Shown here one piece after another: positions 48,290 to 59,938 of a DNA stretch of 64,000 nucleotides (its first letter is position 1; each line of letters opens with the position of its first letter). The DNA comes from Chelonoidis abingdonii (taxonomy: Eukaryota; Chordata; Testudines; Testudinidae), in the NCBI RefSeq assembly GCF_003597395.2, contig NC_133771.1, forward strand, positions 128,452,117 through 128,516,116. Direction: 5' to 3'. Made by a program: the position numbers and the translations under genes. Under the pieces are notes generated by a model. The model saw nothing but the letters and a program-made list of their open reading frames with translations, was not told the DNA's origin and did not search any database.

Positions 48290-50190
48290 AACAAGACCTC
48301 TTGAAATAAAATGCAACTTTAAGATATTACTAATTTAAAGTGCTGAGAAGGTACTTCATAATACAGATAAGACAGGAGCCTTGCCCTAACAAGCTTACAA
48401 ATTAGTTTCAAACATGATGCAACTTCTATAGGTTTGTATGTCTATGTAATAGAACAGTATGGAGAGTGAAAGGAGGAAGGTCAAGGATGACAGCTATTCA
48501 GTGAAAGAAGAAGAGTTAATAACCAGAAATAGTAGATCACTGATTTTTTGTAGGTGGGATGAAAGAAGTAGGTCTTAAGGAGGATTTGTCAGAGAGGGTA
48601 GAACCCTTAAGTATCAGATCAGAAAGGGTTTGTCACAAGTATGGACAATGTGAAAGAAAGGGCAGAGATGGCTGTGGAAGCATGGGGCATTGAGGCTCAT
48701 ATCATTGGCATAGCTTAGCAGGGAGGTTGCACTAAGAGATAAGATTGAATACATTCACAGGGAGAAAGTTATGCAGGGTCTTGAAGACAAGAAGCTTCAG
48801 CTTAAGATGGTAAAAAATGAGGAGTGAGGGAAGAGATTCAAGGGAAGACTGATGTGGTCAGACTGACATGGGGGGAAATGGTTTTAGCAGCTATGTTTTG
48901 TGTGGACTTGCAGTCATCAAGACAAGAGCTGATGAGAGACTGGATGACAGTTTTTAGCTCCCTGGACAGACAGACAGACACAGACAAAACATTAAATCTT
49001 ACAAATGTAGAGGAAGAAGTGGCAAGATCTGGACAGTCTGGGTGTGTGGGGCAAAAGAGAGGGAGAAACTGAAGATACCCGAGGTTAGGGACCTAAATAA
49101 CGGGGAGCGTGGTGGCATTATCAGTAGTAACAGAGTGTGTAGAGGTTTCAAGAGGAACAATAAGGAGTTCAGTTTTGGCCATCTGAAGTTTAAACTGATG
49201 GTGAAATGTCTGAGACACAGGCTGAGATATAGGTTTGGATGAAGGGAGTTAGGTCAGGAATGGAAAACTAGATTTGTGAGCTGTTAGTATAGCATGGTAG
49301 CTAATGTCAGAAAGAAGATTATGAGTCACTGTGTATATGTTTAGACTGCCGCTCAGAGGGTGCTTCTCAGTGCACATAGACAGACATGTACTAGCTTTGC
49401 TCCAGCTGGCATACTAAAAATAGCAGTGTGGCTTCAGCAGCAGAGGTGGCAGCGTGAGCTAGCCATCTGAGTACATATTCAGGGGGTTGGGGAGGACTAT
49501 ACTTGGGTACATCGCCTGAGCCACCAAGCCTGCTGCTGTGGCCACCTGCTATTTTTAATGCACTGGCCTAAGGAAAGCTAGCATGTGTCTGTCTACCTCT
49601 GCTGTGAAGCATGCTCCCAGCTGCTGTGTAGACAGAGCCTGTGTGAAAAGCTGTGGAGGGGCCAAGGCGGATGAGGACAAAGTAGAAACCCTGAGATTTG
49701 GCCAGGAAGATGTTGTCCAAAACAGTTTCAGTAGAGTAGAAAGACTGGAAACCAGAGTGGAGGGACCCATATGATGTTGGAGAATCGGCACTGGAGACAT
49801 CACTTCTAAATAACACGTTTGAATTTAGAGCTGAAAGGAAGATGTGAGTTTGGTCAATGCTCCAAGAAGCAGGTGGGTTTTAGGATCAGCTTTTTAAGAA
49901 TGGGTGAGACCTAAGGTCGCTTGTATTGGGAGGGGAAGGAGCCAGAAGAGAGTGAGAAGAGCTTAAGAAGGAGAAAGAGTAGAGGTGAAGATAGTGAGCA
50001 GCAGGGAAGAGATGGGTTGAGGGGGCAAGTAGAAGGGTTAGGGTGGAAAGCAGCTGAGATGCTTTGTTGTGTGTGAGGGAGTGGAGAAAGAGGAACTGAG
50101 GTGTGTGTGTGTCTGGAGCATGGAGGTCACAGTGGATCTTGTGTGTCTTCTCTTTGAAAAAGTAAGCAAAAATCTTATGCAGAGGCAACA
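48290..50190. repeat. L2-like LINE-derived repeat, copy 2 (interrupted)
   Basis: Shares with copy 1 'ttgccctaacaagcttacaaa', 'gggtttgtcacaagtatg..gtgaaagaaagggc' and 'agttatgcagggtcttgaag'. It continues with 'gatgtggtcagactgacatgg', 'gatgagagactggatgac' and 'aataaggagttcagttttgg', which follow the order of old L2-type repeats. It is split at about 49328-49639 by a MITE and is purine-rich on this strand, so the opposite strand is free of stops over long spans. Confidence 0.6.
49328..49639. mobile_element. MITE inside the L2-like repeat
   Basis: Contains 'ctccagctggcatactaaaaatagcagtgtggc' and, inverted, 'gccacctgctatttttaatgcactggcctaag', giving a long hairpin. The right end is GCTGTGTAGACAGAGCC and the left is a decayed TGTATATGTTTAGACTGCC. 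This matches a palindromic MITE family of turtles. Confidence 0.65.
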
Positions 50191-51189
50191 GGGCTAACAC
50201 TGCTCCAGAGCGTACCTCAGTATACAGTCTCAGTGGAACTGATTTAAGTAACCAGGGATACAATATGAGCATTCAGCTGGAGAAATATAGGCATGACATG
50301 CTAGCCAAATATGGAAGGTAAACAAGGGGAAAGGGTTTCAGTGACACAAACAAAACAAAAAAAGAGAACCTGTGTCTGAAATAAAAACACAGTAGCATGT
50401 TTTTTAAAGTTAGTTAGTGTGGGGGGTGGGGAAATGATTCTGTGCAGTGTTGGACCTTGTTTTCAATGAATGAACAATTTCTTAAACTCTCTGTTACATA
50501 TTTGCTTTACACATGAGTGGAACATACTGTCTTATTCCTGCTGTTCTTTAACATGTTTATTGTAACTACTGTATCATTTTGGTTTCCTCTGATTCTCAGC
50601 AGAGTAGAAATGTGTTCACCTTTGTCGTTTTGTATGTTGCTCTATGTTTCAGTATATCTATGCCATATTTTTTATTTGTTTTTTGTATTGCTGTGTTTGG
50701 TTACTTTCTGGCATACACCAACTCCAGGTTTGATTTCACTTTTTTTCCAATTTCTGCTGATGAATATTTCTCCCCTTGCTCAGAATGTGGAATCTTCCTC
50801 CACAGTAGATTTGGCAGCCACAGAATTATTTGTGCCTTGAACAGCTAAGCTCTCTAACTTGTTTCTTTCCTCTTCTGCTGCTGCGGCTTCTTCCCTCCCT
50901 TGTTCCTCAGTATAGCTGTTGCTGAATAGCTGCAGTTTCTGGCAGCAAGAGAAAAGGCTTGTTTCCCATCTGGTGAGACTAAGACTTTCCTCTGGAAAGT
51001 GATAAAGGCACCTTGGTGCTCTTTATGTGCCAGAAGAACTGATTGTCCCCAGAGAGGAAAAAACTCTGCACACTGATCAAGGGTAACTTTCTCTGCTTAT
51101 GCCATTTTTCATTGACCACTGAGAAATTTGAACACCAGGTGTCAGAGCCCTGACCTGGGATGAGGGATACTCCCCTCTGTCTAAGTGAG

Positions 51190-52500
51190 AAGAAAGGGTT
51201 AAATAGGGGGTTTCCTACCCGACTCAGTTCCCAAACCACTAAACTATGGGATAGTGTGATGTAGGGCTCCCTCAACCTCAGCTGTTGAAGCCATTCCACT
51301 GTGGATTAAATAATGAGCCATTGGAGCAGGGGGACTGGATCCAGGTCCCCTAGAGGGGTACTCTAACCACCAGGCTACAAAGTAATTCTTTCTCTTTCCC
51401 CCCGTGTCCCCCAATGATTCTGTAGCCTGGTGATTAAGGCATCCGAATGGGTGACTCAAGGTCCAATTCTCCTGCTCCAGTCACTCTTTCATTATGTTAT
51501 CCACAATACAGCAGCTTCAACAGGAGAGACTGAGAGAGCCCTACATCACACTATCCCATAGCTTAGTGCAGTGGTTTTAAAACTGCGGGTTTTCAGTACT
51601 GGGTTGCGGAATGGAAGGCACTGGGTTGCGGCAGCTCTGGTCAGCACCACCGACTGGGTCATTAAAAGTCCCATTGGCGGTGCTGCCCGGCTAAGGCAGG
51701 CTAGTTCCTACTTGTTCTAACACCATGCTGCACACCAGAAGTGGCCAGCAGCAGGTCCAGCTCCTATGCAGGGGAACCACAGGGCTCCACACACCGCTCC
51801 CGCTCCAAGCACTGGCTCCACACTCCCACTGGCCAGGAACCAGCCAATGGGAGCTGGGGGGGTCAGTGCCTGCGGGCGAGAGTTGCGCGGAGCTGCTTAC
51901 GTGCCTCTGCCTAGGAGCCAGACCTGCTGCTGGCTGTTTCCAAGGTACAGCACGGTCTGCAGTGCCAGGACAGGCAGGAAGCCTGCCTTAGCACCCCTGC
52001 TGTGCCGCTGACTGGGAGTGGCCCGAGGTAAGCCTGTGCCTCAATCCCCTGCCCCAGCCCTGAGCCCCACAAGCCCGGAGCCCCTTCGTGCACCTCAAGC
52101 CCCTCATCCCTGACCCCACCCAAGAGCCTGCACCCCCAGCCCAGAGCCCTGACCCCCTCCCACACTCCAAGCCCTTGACCCAGCCCAGAGACCCCTCCCA
52201 CACTCTGAACCACTCATTCTGCACCCCCATCTCGCAGCCCTCAGCCCTGCACCCCAACCCTCTGCCCTGGCCCTGAGCCCATCCCAAACCCCTCATCCCC
52301 AGCTCCATTGGGTCGTGGGCATTAACAATTTTCCTCAACTGGGTCACCAGAAAAAAAGTTTTAAAACCACTGGCTTAGTGGTTTGGGCAAGCAACTGAAG
52401 TGTAGGAGATCCCTGTTCAAATCCTCTTCTTCCTCAAGCGGAGCATGGAATCGAAGTTGGGTCTCCTACATCGTAGGCTCTAACCTATAAGGTGGGTGAC
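51190..52500. repeat. Palindromic array of tRNA-like modules, split by a hAT
   Basis: Modules resembling tRNA heads occur in opposite orientations around a centre near 51400. On the - strand: 51190-51243 (TAGTTTAGTGGTTTGGG) and 51330-51379 (TGTAGCCTGGTGGTTAGAG). On the + strand: 51421-51470 (TGTAGCCTGGTGATTAAGG then GGTCCAATTC) and 51561-52424 (GCTTAGTGGTTTGGGCA, with B box GTTCAAATCC at 52415-52424, interrupted by the hAT). A further - strand module lies near 52454-52490. Outer arms 51231-51291 and 51513-51568 are close inverses. Confidence 0.65.
51569..52372. mobile_element. 804-bp hAT-type element with perfect 8-bp duplication
   Basis: Ends CAGTGGTTTTAAAACTG and the reverse complement of AGTTTTAAAACCACTG. 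It is flanked by identical GCTTAGTG copies (51561-51568 and 52373-52380). The interior is GC-rich, with a C-rich minisatellite-like part (about 52040-52300, repeating 'agccctgaccccctcccac'-type units). No transposase, so non-autonomous. Confidence 0.95.
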
Positions 52501-52910
52501 AGCACCCCCACCAGCCATCTTGTGTGAAGTTAGGTACATGCCTAATTCATTCTCACAAGAAGTGGCTTAGTCACTTAAGTCGCTTGACTCCAGAGGAGCA
52601 GTTTGTGAATCGCTTGCAGAGATAAGTGCCTATCTCAATGACGGGGCAGGGCTTAGGACACATCCCTCTCATTGGCATTTTCCGCTGGCTAGCTTAGGTT
52701 GCTCCACCTATCTTAGGTTGCTGGCCTTTGTGAATCAGAGTGTAAGGTGCCTATCTCTCCCCATTCAATGAACATGGGAACATAGGCACCAATGTACAGG
52801 GAGCATAGGCTTTGTGTGTTCCAGTGATTTTTTTCTAGGCACCTAAGTTGGGCATTGTAACACTCAGCATCACAATGCCTCAGTACCTTTGTGAACCTGG
52901 GCCTCTGCCC
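52501..52910. repeat. Tail of the composite repeat
   Basis: 'gcctttgtgaatcagagtgtaaggtgcctatctc' and 'gaggcacctaagttgggcat..cctttgtgaacctgggcct' style sequence recurs in both orientations. It matches dispersed turtle repeats with 'cctttgtga' and 'ggcacctaa' modules. Confidence 0.4.
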
Positions 52911-55329
52911 TCCCAGTCTGGGGAGTTCCCTTGGCAAGTAAATATAAAACAATATAAAGTCTTTCTTCATGGTATAATTCAGTAGTAATGTGACTTACAA
53001 AGTTTCCATTCACTTCTGTTAAGTTATTGCTCTGTGTGTGCGTGTAGATATCCATGTGTCAGCATTGCTCTTTTGATCAATGTAATACCCTGTTTTTTTG
53101 GAAATTAACCAGCTTACCTCAAAAAGACATGGTCCATCAGTGAATCTTAGTGTATGAACAGTTAAGGACAGGGTTTTGGAGTGCTTGTATCTTTTGTTAT
53201 CCTTTGTCTTTTTAAGTTTGTGATGGCTGGCTCTGTTGCTGCTTCACTTGGAGCCTCTGTCATTATTTCCAGTTTCACCGCTATTTGCATATGTGAGGTT
53301 TTAAAGATAAAACGACACAGATAAAACGTCCATCACATCTTTTCTGTACCATATCTGCCAACATTTATAAGCTATATATAGGGATATTGTTTTAATATCT
53401 TTGAAATACACTGGACTTTTCATAGGATGAGCTCTTGTAGGGCCACTCACTGGTCCTCCCAACTTCTCCTGGGCAATAGCATAGTCTCAGAATAAAGAGA
53501 CTGTCTTGTTCGGTATTTCTGATTTTACAGAGTATTTATGGCAAAATACTAGACAAGGAGAGGAAGTAGCTACCTCTTTGCACATTCTGATACCAGGTAC
53601 ACCCCTCCTCTATACCTTCTCTATATTTTGGACAAAGATGTTAAGTGTCCTGACATCCCTCTACAATCCCTTTCTTTTGACTAGAATACAGCAGGCTACC
53701 TCCTTTTCCCCCACCCCTCCAATTCCTGCATCATGTACAAGAAGAAGAAGAATTAAGAACTGGAGCTTTCATTTTCAAATGCATTTTCTAAATCACTGCT
53801 TAGACCTTTAGCACTCAATATTATGATCTCATGCGAAGCCTCCCATGGATTTAGACGCTAACATCCAAAATCACCTTCTCATGTTTCCAAATCAGTTATG
53901 ATAAAATTCAAAGCTTTGCCTTGCTTGGATGAACCTAAATAAACTTAAAATTCAGACATTTCATTTAAAGGAATAGTCTGTTAATTGGTGTTGAAGTTTA
54001 CACATTTAAGTTCAATTTTTCTCCTTCTCCCCTAAATTACATCTTGGAAATGTTTCCGTGTTATTACAGTCTATTAAATCAGATTTATCAAAAAGGAAAC
54101 ATTTATTGATAAATTAAGAGATGTGTATGTCTAATTAAGACTGTGTTATTTTGCATATTTTATTTTAAAGCAAATGTTTCCTGTGATTTGACTCTAATCA
54201 GGTCTGAAGGGCCTTAATAAGTATTTGGCAGATATTTTTCCTGGACTGAGGGAAGACGCACTGTATCAGTTTGTTAAATCACATTACTAACCATCACTTC
54301 AGGAAGTTTTGACTCTGTATTTATACTGTGACTTCACTCCTTGAAATTGTGATACTACATTCTAAAAGGACATTCTAGATGGTAGGCCAAGTTTATAGTA
54401 TCCAAAGGAAGGTTGACTATTTGTTGATATTTGTTTGGCAGCTTTGTTAGTCAGTTATTTTAGTTATCCATTGGTTATTTCAATGCCTAATTCTGCATAG
54501 GTCCTATAATTACCAAAAATCAAAGGATTCGTTTTTTTTTATTCCTGGTTTATCTTTTAAGGATTACTGCTATAAATAATACAGACTTGACCTTTCATGA
54601 ATTGGTGCAAGCTTGTCTTGCTTCCTATGCTCCCTCTTTGAACAGCACAGTCATCTTTTACAATGTTCATTCTTTTCACGCAAACAGCCTGTAAGATGCA
54701 CAGCTACTACTGTTCGAATGAAATTCATGCGTGTGCAGGGTCAGCAAAAGACCTATGCTCTGCCTGAGTTCTGCTTGAACTCTGTTTTGAGGACTGATGC
54801 AGGTCTTTAGTGCATAGGCCTTGTGCTGGGGTGTATGAGTACCTTTGTGAATCCTAGGCTTTATGCATAGAGGTGAATTTCACCTTTGATAAACACAGAA
54901 GGTTCAAGTGATTAATAGGGTGGTGCTAAAGAGAGGGATTTGCTATTATTTCTTTTTAAAACCACTATTTTTTTACTGTTTGTTTTATACACTAAATGTA
55001 TTAGTTTATTTTGAGTTCAAATATAGTGCTGTTGTCAGATTTTAGAACGGGGACTATATATGATACAAATATTTGTTTGTTTAGGAAATTAACTACAACA
55101 TCTCTGTCAAATACATATTGAACATGTTCTTTATTATTATTATTTTACTATTGTAATTATGTTGTCGGGGGACACAATAACCTAATGTTTTACACATTAA
55201 GCATGTTTATAGATATATTTTAGTGGATGTATTTGTTCTGTATAGGAGCTCTAATATCCCTCTGTTACAAGGCTCCTCTTTCTTTTGCTTTGCAAACGTC
55301 TTTTTGTTAGCTTATTTGTACTACAGGCT
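52911..55329. other. AT-rich intergenic, candidate conserved noncoding stretch
   Basis: No repeat recognised. About 53940-54260 is repeat-free, low in CpG and contains homeodomain-like TAAT cores (TTAATTGG, TAATTAAG). Conservation cannot be tested here. Confidence 0.35.
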
Positions 55330-55870
55330 CCAAATGCCATTAGGGTCCCATTGTACTAGATGCTGTACACAAGGAAGAGACAGTCGCTTCCCCACATATC
55401 TCTCAATCTAAATAGACACAAAAGATAAAGGGTGGAAGAAAGGAAGTATTATCCTAATTTTACAGATGGGGAACTGATGGATAGGGAGACTAGGGTCTAA
55501 TTTAAACTGGGAATTTACATAGACATAGCTATAAAATCTCACGGGTGTGAAAAATACACCCTACAGAGACATAGCTATGTCAACCTAGCCCCGTGTGTAG
55601 ACAGTGCTAGGTCAATGAATGAATTCTTCCATCAACCTAGCTACCACCCCTCGGGTAGGTGGATTAACTACATTGATGGGAGAACCCCTCCCATTAGAGT
55701 AGATAGTGTATACACTGAAGCGCTACAACTGTGCTGCAGCTGTTGTAGTATTTTCAGTGCAGGTGCAGGTAGACCTCCCTTTAGTGACTTACCCAAGGTC
55801 ACAGAGGACATCTGTGGCAAAACAAAAACTGAAATGATCTCCTGCATCCCACAGCTCTGCCTTAGGGACA
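55330..55870. repeat. MIR-like repeat split by a MITE
   Basis: The left part has 'gtcccattgtactagatgctgtacaca', 'agagacagtcgcttccccac', 'attttacagatggggaactgatgg'. The right part resumes at about 55780 with TGACTTACCCAAGGTCACAG and 'catctgtggcaaa'. In intact copies these follow each other directly. Confidence 0.7.
55492..55777. mobile_element. MITE inserted in the MIR-like repeat
   Basis: Contains 'cacgggtgtgaaaaatacaccct', 'acatagctatgtcaacctagcccc' and 'gtgtagacagtgctaggtca', and ends 'gcaggtagacct'. The ends GGTCT..AGACC are short inverted matches. Flanking CTA/TTA could be a decayed 3-bp TWA duplication as in Harbinger-type elements. Matches a high-copy turtle MITE. Confidence 0.65.
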
Positions 55871-56895
55871 GAACTACCCTTCCTATTTGTGACATTACTC
55901 TTAAAACAGCCCTAGTAAAATCGTAACAAAGGTGTACTATGTGCCTATTTCCCATAGTAAACCTTCACAAAATGATAATACAATGCTTCTTGTCTCAAGG
56001 TTGATAATTTTAATACTTTGTGAAAATCAAGAAGACAAATTAAAGAAGGGCAAGAAAAGTTAACTGGTTCAGAGATTAACTTTTAAAAAGCTCCAAAATT
56101 AGATCATCTAATTAGGACTCAGTTTATGAGCATCAACATTTGGCAGAATTACATTTATGCAAACAAATTCAGTTGACATAGTTTAGAAGACTGAATGATC
56201 TCTTACAGAAAAACTATGCTTAAATTTGAAGTTTATGTAAGCTTCTTGCCTAAGTTTACTCCCTGGTGTCCAACAGTTATTTAAAATAAAAAAAAATCAA
56301 ATGCTCCTATTCACAGAAAAATATTATCTGACAAAAAAAAAATTAAAATAAATATCAAAATTGGTTATCAGTAGAGTAGCAAGATTGCGATGTTGATAAA
56401 TTACTGTATCTTGATTTAAGAGCTACATATTCCTTAACTGGAAACTTTAGGCCCAAACTACTGTGTGCTGTTTTTTTTTTTTACATTTCATCTGTTTCTT
56501 TAAAAATCAATGTAAATTTTTTTTTTAAAACCAAATTTCAATTAATTTTTTTAACTAGAAGCCCAGAAGAGGGGCCAAAGGGAGAAGAAAGCTCTCCAAA
56601 GTTCACTTCAGTTTTTCTTGAATCAATCTCTCTGGGTGAAATATGGTACATTTTGGAGGCTGTTTTACTTCACAATTACCATATTCTTGAGTATTTGCAG
56701 GTAAGGGATTGTCTCTGCAGAGAGTTGGGGGAACTCTTTGTTGGACTCTTTACCATATATCACAGCTCCAAAATAGGCATTTCGACACTGTAGTGGTGGG
56801 CACATTAGAAAAAAACAGTAACAGATGGGATTTCCATTGGCTGCGTTCCTCTGCAGCTGCTCAGTAGCAGCCATGAGGGTTGGGGGTGGGAGACT
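55871..56895. other. AT-rich intergenic, no element recognised
   Basis: Several A and T homopolymer runs. Nothing else recognised. Confidence 0.5.
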
Positions 56896-58898
56896 CAGGC
56901 CTACACTACGTGTTTATATCGAATTTAGCAGCATTAAACCAATTTAACCCTGCACCCGTCCACACAACGAAGCCCTTTATATCAATATAAAGGGCTCTTA
57001 AAACCGATTTCTGTACTCCTCCCCGACGAGGGGAGTAGCGCTGAAATCGGTATGGCATGTCGGAATTAGGTTAGTGTGCGAGAATCGAAATGGTATTGGC
57101 TCTTCGGGTAGTATCCCTGCCACTGCCCATGGCATCCTGTGGAAGCAATCTGAACTCGGATGCACTGGCCAGGTAGACAGAAAAGCCCACGATTTTGAAT
57201 TTCATTTCCTGTTGCCAGCGTGGGGCTCTGATGCACGCACGGGTGCATTGCAGTCAAATTCAAAAAGACTCACAACATGGACTGTACTGGATATATGTGA
57301 TCTGATTGCTATATGGGGAGATGAATCTATTCTATAGAGCTGCGGTTACAGAAGAGAAAGCAAGCGTTTGAAAAACTTCCAGGCTATGATCGACAGAGGC
57401 CACAGAGGGACTCTGCATAGTGCTGCGTGACAAGGTAATGAGCCAAAGAAATCAATGGAAGGTGCTGTGGAGGGAGGAGGAGGGACTGAGGACCGCTAGC
57501 TCCATAGTCCCCGCAGTGTCCGAAAAGCATTTGCATTCTTGGCTGAGCTCCAGTGTGAAGGGCAAAACATTTTCCCCGGGTGGTTCAGGGTATATGTTCA
57601 ATTTACCGTTCCTTTCCCACACAAGGAAAATATGTTTCCTTTTTTTAATGTCACCCATATGTCTATGGCATGCTGTGTAGTTGGGTGTTGCTGTCGCTGA
57701 ACAGCAGCATCCCTCCCTCCCAAGTGGCAGACGGTGGCAAAATGATGATATCGTGTATCATATATTCATCCTGTGAGTGTCTGGCTGCCTCTGTGTGAGG
57801 TCGGCCGAGGGCGCCTGGCAAAAATGGGAATGACTCCGGATCATGTCCAGCAGAGGGTACAAAAGGCTTGGTAACCGTCCTTCATAAGCAGCTGGAGGCT
57901 GAGTCTCAACAGCCCCCACCTTTCATGTCTAATGAAGTTCTTTACTGCTTCCTATTTTTATGGTCTAAAAGTTTGTGTTCTTATTTGCATTCTTATTACT
58001 TCACACACAAGAGGGGACATGCCATGGTAGCCAGGGGGTTGGGGAAAGAGGGAAGCAACGGGTGGGCGTTTGCTGCAGGGGCACCCCCGAGAATGGCTCA
58101 TCATTTTGCGGGATCTCTGGGGTGTGACCAGAGCGGCTGTGCTCTCTGGTTCTAGTATATGCCATATTCTATGCAGGACTGACTCTATTTTTAGACAAAA
58201 CATAAAGAAGGGGAATGACTGCGGAGTATTCCCTTTTTGTCCATGCCCCGGCCGACTCAGCGAGACCAGCCAGGAGCACCCATGACAGCAGCAGACAGTA
58301 CAAAAGGACTGATAACCATCATCGCCAATTTCCAATTGCAAACGGTGCAAAATGACTGATAAACGTCATCACCAATTTCCAATTGCAGACGGTGCTATAG
58401 CTGGTAATCGTCTCTTTAACCTTGCAAAGGCAAATTAATGCTGCTGCGTAGCACTGCAATATCGTGTCTGTCAGCAGCATCCAGTACACATACGTTGACA
58501 ATGACAAAAGGCTAAATGGGCTGTATGGTTGCCATGCTATGGCATCTGCCAGGGCAATCCAGGGAAAAAGGGTGCGTAATGATTGTCTGCTGTTGCTTTC
58601 AGAGAGGAAGGATTGAGCGACGACATTTACCCAGAATCACCCGCGACACTGTTTTTGCATTGGGATTTCAACCTAGAATTCCAATGGGCGGGGGAGACTG
58701 CAGGAACTATGGGATAGCTATGGGACAGCTACTCACAGTGCAACGCTCTGGAAATCAAAGCTAGCCTAGGTACATGAACACACACTGCCGAAATAATGTG
58801 CTTAGTGTGACCACGTGCACTCGACTTTATACAATCTGCTTTTAAAAAAACAGTTTATGTAAAATCGGAATAATCCCGTAGTGTAGACATGCCCTCAG
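56896..58898. mobile_element. 2-kb non-autonomous PIF/Harbinger element
   Basis: The left end AGGCCTACACTACGTG pairs with the inverse of TCCCGTAGTGTAGACATGCCC at the right (read GGGCATGTCTACACTACGG). Its 5' region (57000-57420) resembles the 5' region of the larger element at 34697 (for example 'ggatgcactggccaggtagacag' against 'gatgcactagccaggtgggcag' at 34967-34988) but has no Myb-like or transposase gene. The interior carries several 'agacggtg' repeats with 'aactgataaccgtc'-like neighbours. It matches a long turtle Harbinger derivative. Confidence 0.85.
58308..58402 (+). repeat. Short tandem duplication inside the Harbinger derivative
   Basis: 'gactgataaccatcatcgcc' then 'aatttccaattgcaaacggtgc' is repeated about 50 bp later as 'gactgataaacgtcatcacc' and 'aatttccaattgcagacggtgc'. 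Two units of about 49 bp, plus a decayed third beginning near 58400. Confidence 0.75.
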
Positions 58899-59938
58899 TG
58901 AGAAGTCGTACAAGTCTGACAGTTTATTCTACTCTTACATTGTGGAAATCCCTAGACTCTTTGTGGGTTGTGTAGAGTGGCATGTCCCTAACTCCATTCC
59001 TGAACTTACTAGAGCTCCATCTTGGCATCACATATGTATCAACTGAAAAAGGGATAGCTATGCATTAATTCATAAGGAACAATCTTAGCCCAAGAATTAT
59101 ACAAATTATGAAAAATCTTCAAGATTTTTCAAGGAGTACCTAATTTATTTAAGATAAAACATGCCAATATTTAAAATTAGATTGAAAGAAAAGGCAACTC
59201 ATTTTAATAATTTAGTTGTCAAGGATGAACATAGGTAAAAATGATCTACAGACTTGTGTGTTGTATAATTTTTACAGCCTTAACTATATTTGGCTTCTGA
59301 GTATGACCAAGATTCCTTGGTCCCATGGAAACCACTTCCTTCGATTCTTCAAGTTCTTCATTTGGCAAGCAAGAGAGGGCAAGGCCATGCTGTAAACTTT
59401 ACTCACTTAAGTCATCTTGCATAGCACTGTGATTTGGCTCTTTATATTTGTCTGTCTCACTGACAGTCTTACTCTGCATAAGTAAGGATTTAGAATTTGG
59501 TCCTAAACTCTCAGTTCACTGCAGAACTTTTGATTCAGGAGGGTGAAAAACTTGTTCCTAGCACTGAGTGCTTTTGAAGGAAGGTTGAACAAGCACAGAA
59601 AGGGATCACTAGGCAAATTTGTGGTCCTGGCTGCAAAATGCTCTGAAATTGTTATTTTAAGATTTTTTTGTTCTGTTGCATTGGAGCATTTTCTCTTTTG
59701 GAGGCGGAGATGGTGCTAACAGGTTTGGAATCTGTGGCCACAGGTGGTTCCCACAGGAAGTGAAAGCACAGCTTATGCACTGTATTTGTGTTTCAGACTC
59801 TATATTGGTAGTGTAAGCCAGCTAAACCAAACTTCTCACTAATACCTGAAATCTGTTGGCCCAGACAAGAGTTTCCAGCTCCTTAGAATTGACCCTTCTT
59901 TCCCAAAAACTGGTGAGACCTACAGAGAAGGCACTACA
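58899..59938. other. AT-rich intergenic, no element recognised
   Basis: No coding exon or repeat family recognised. Confidence 0.5.

Noticed and set aside
49886..50272. 128-codon - strand frame rich in Leu, Ser and His
   Set aside because: It is the complement of the purine-rich L2-like repeat. A Leu-rich appearance follows from the composition.
51421..51470. Possible true tRNA gene
   Set aside because: Only A- and B-box-like motifs are present. No acceptor-stem pairing or anticodon arm could be drawn, and related modules occur in inverted copies, so it is repeat-derived.
51911..52347. Long - strand frames rich in Gly, Trp and Leu
   Set aside because: They lie entirely in the C-rich interior of the non-autonomous hAT and reflect a repeated GC-rich unit without stops.
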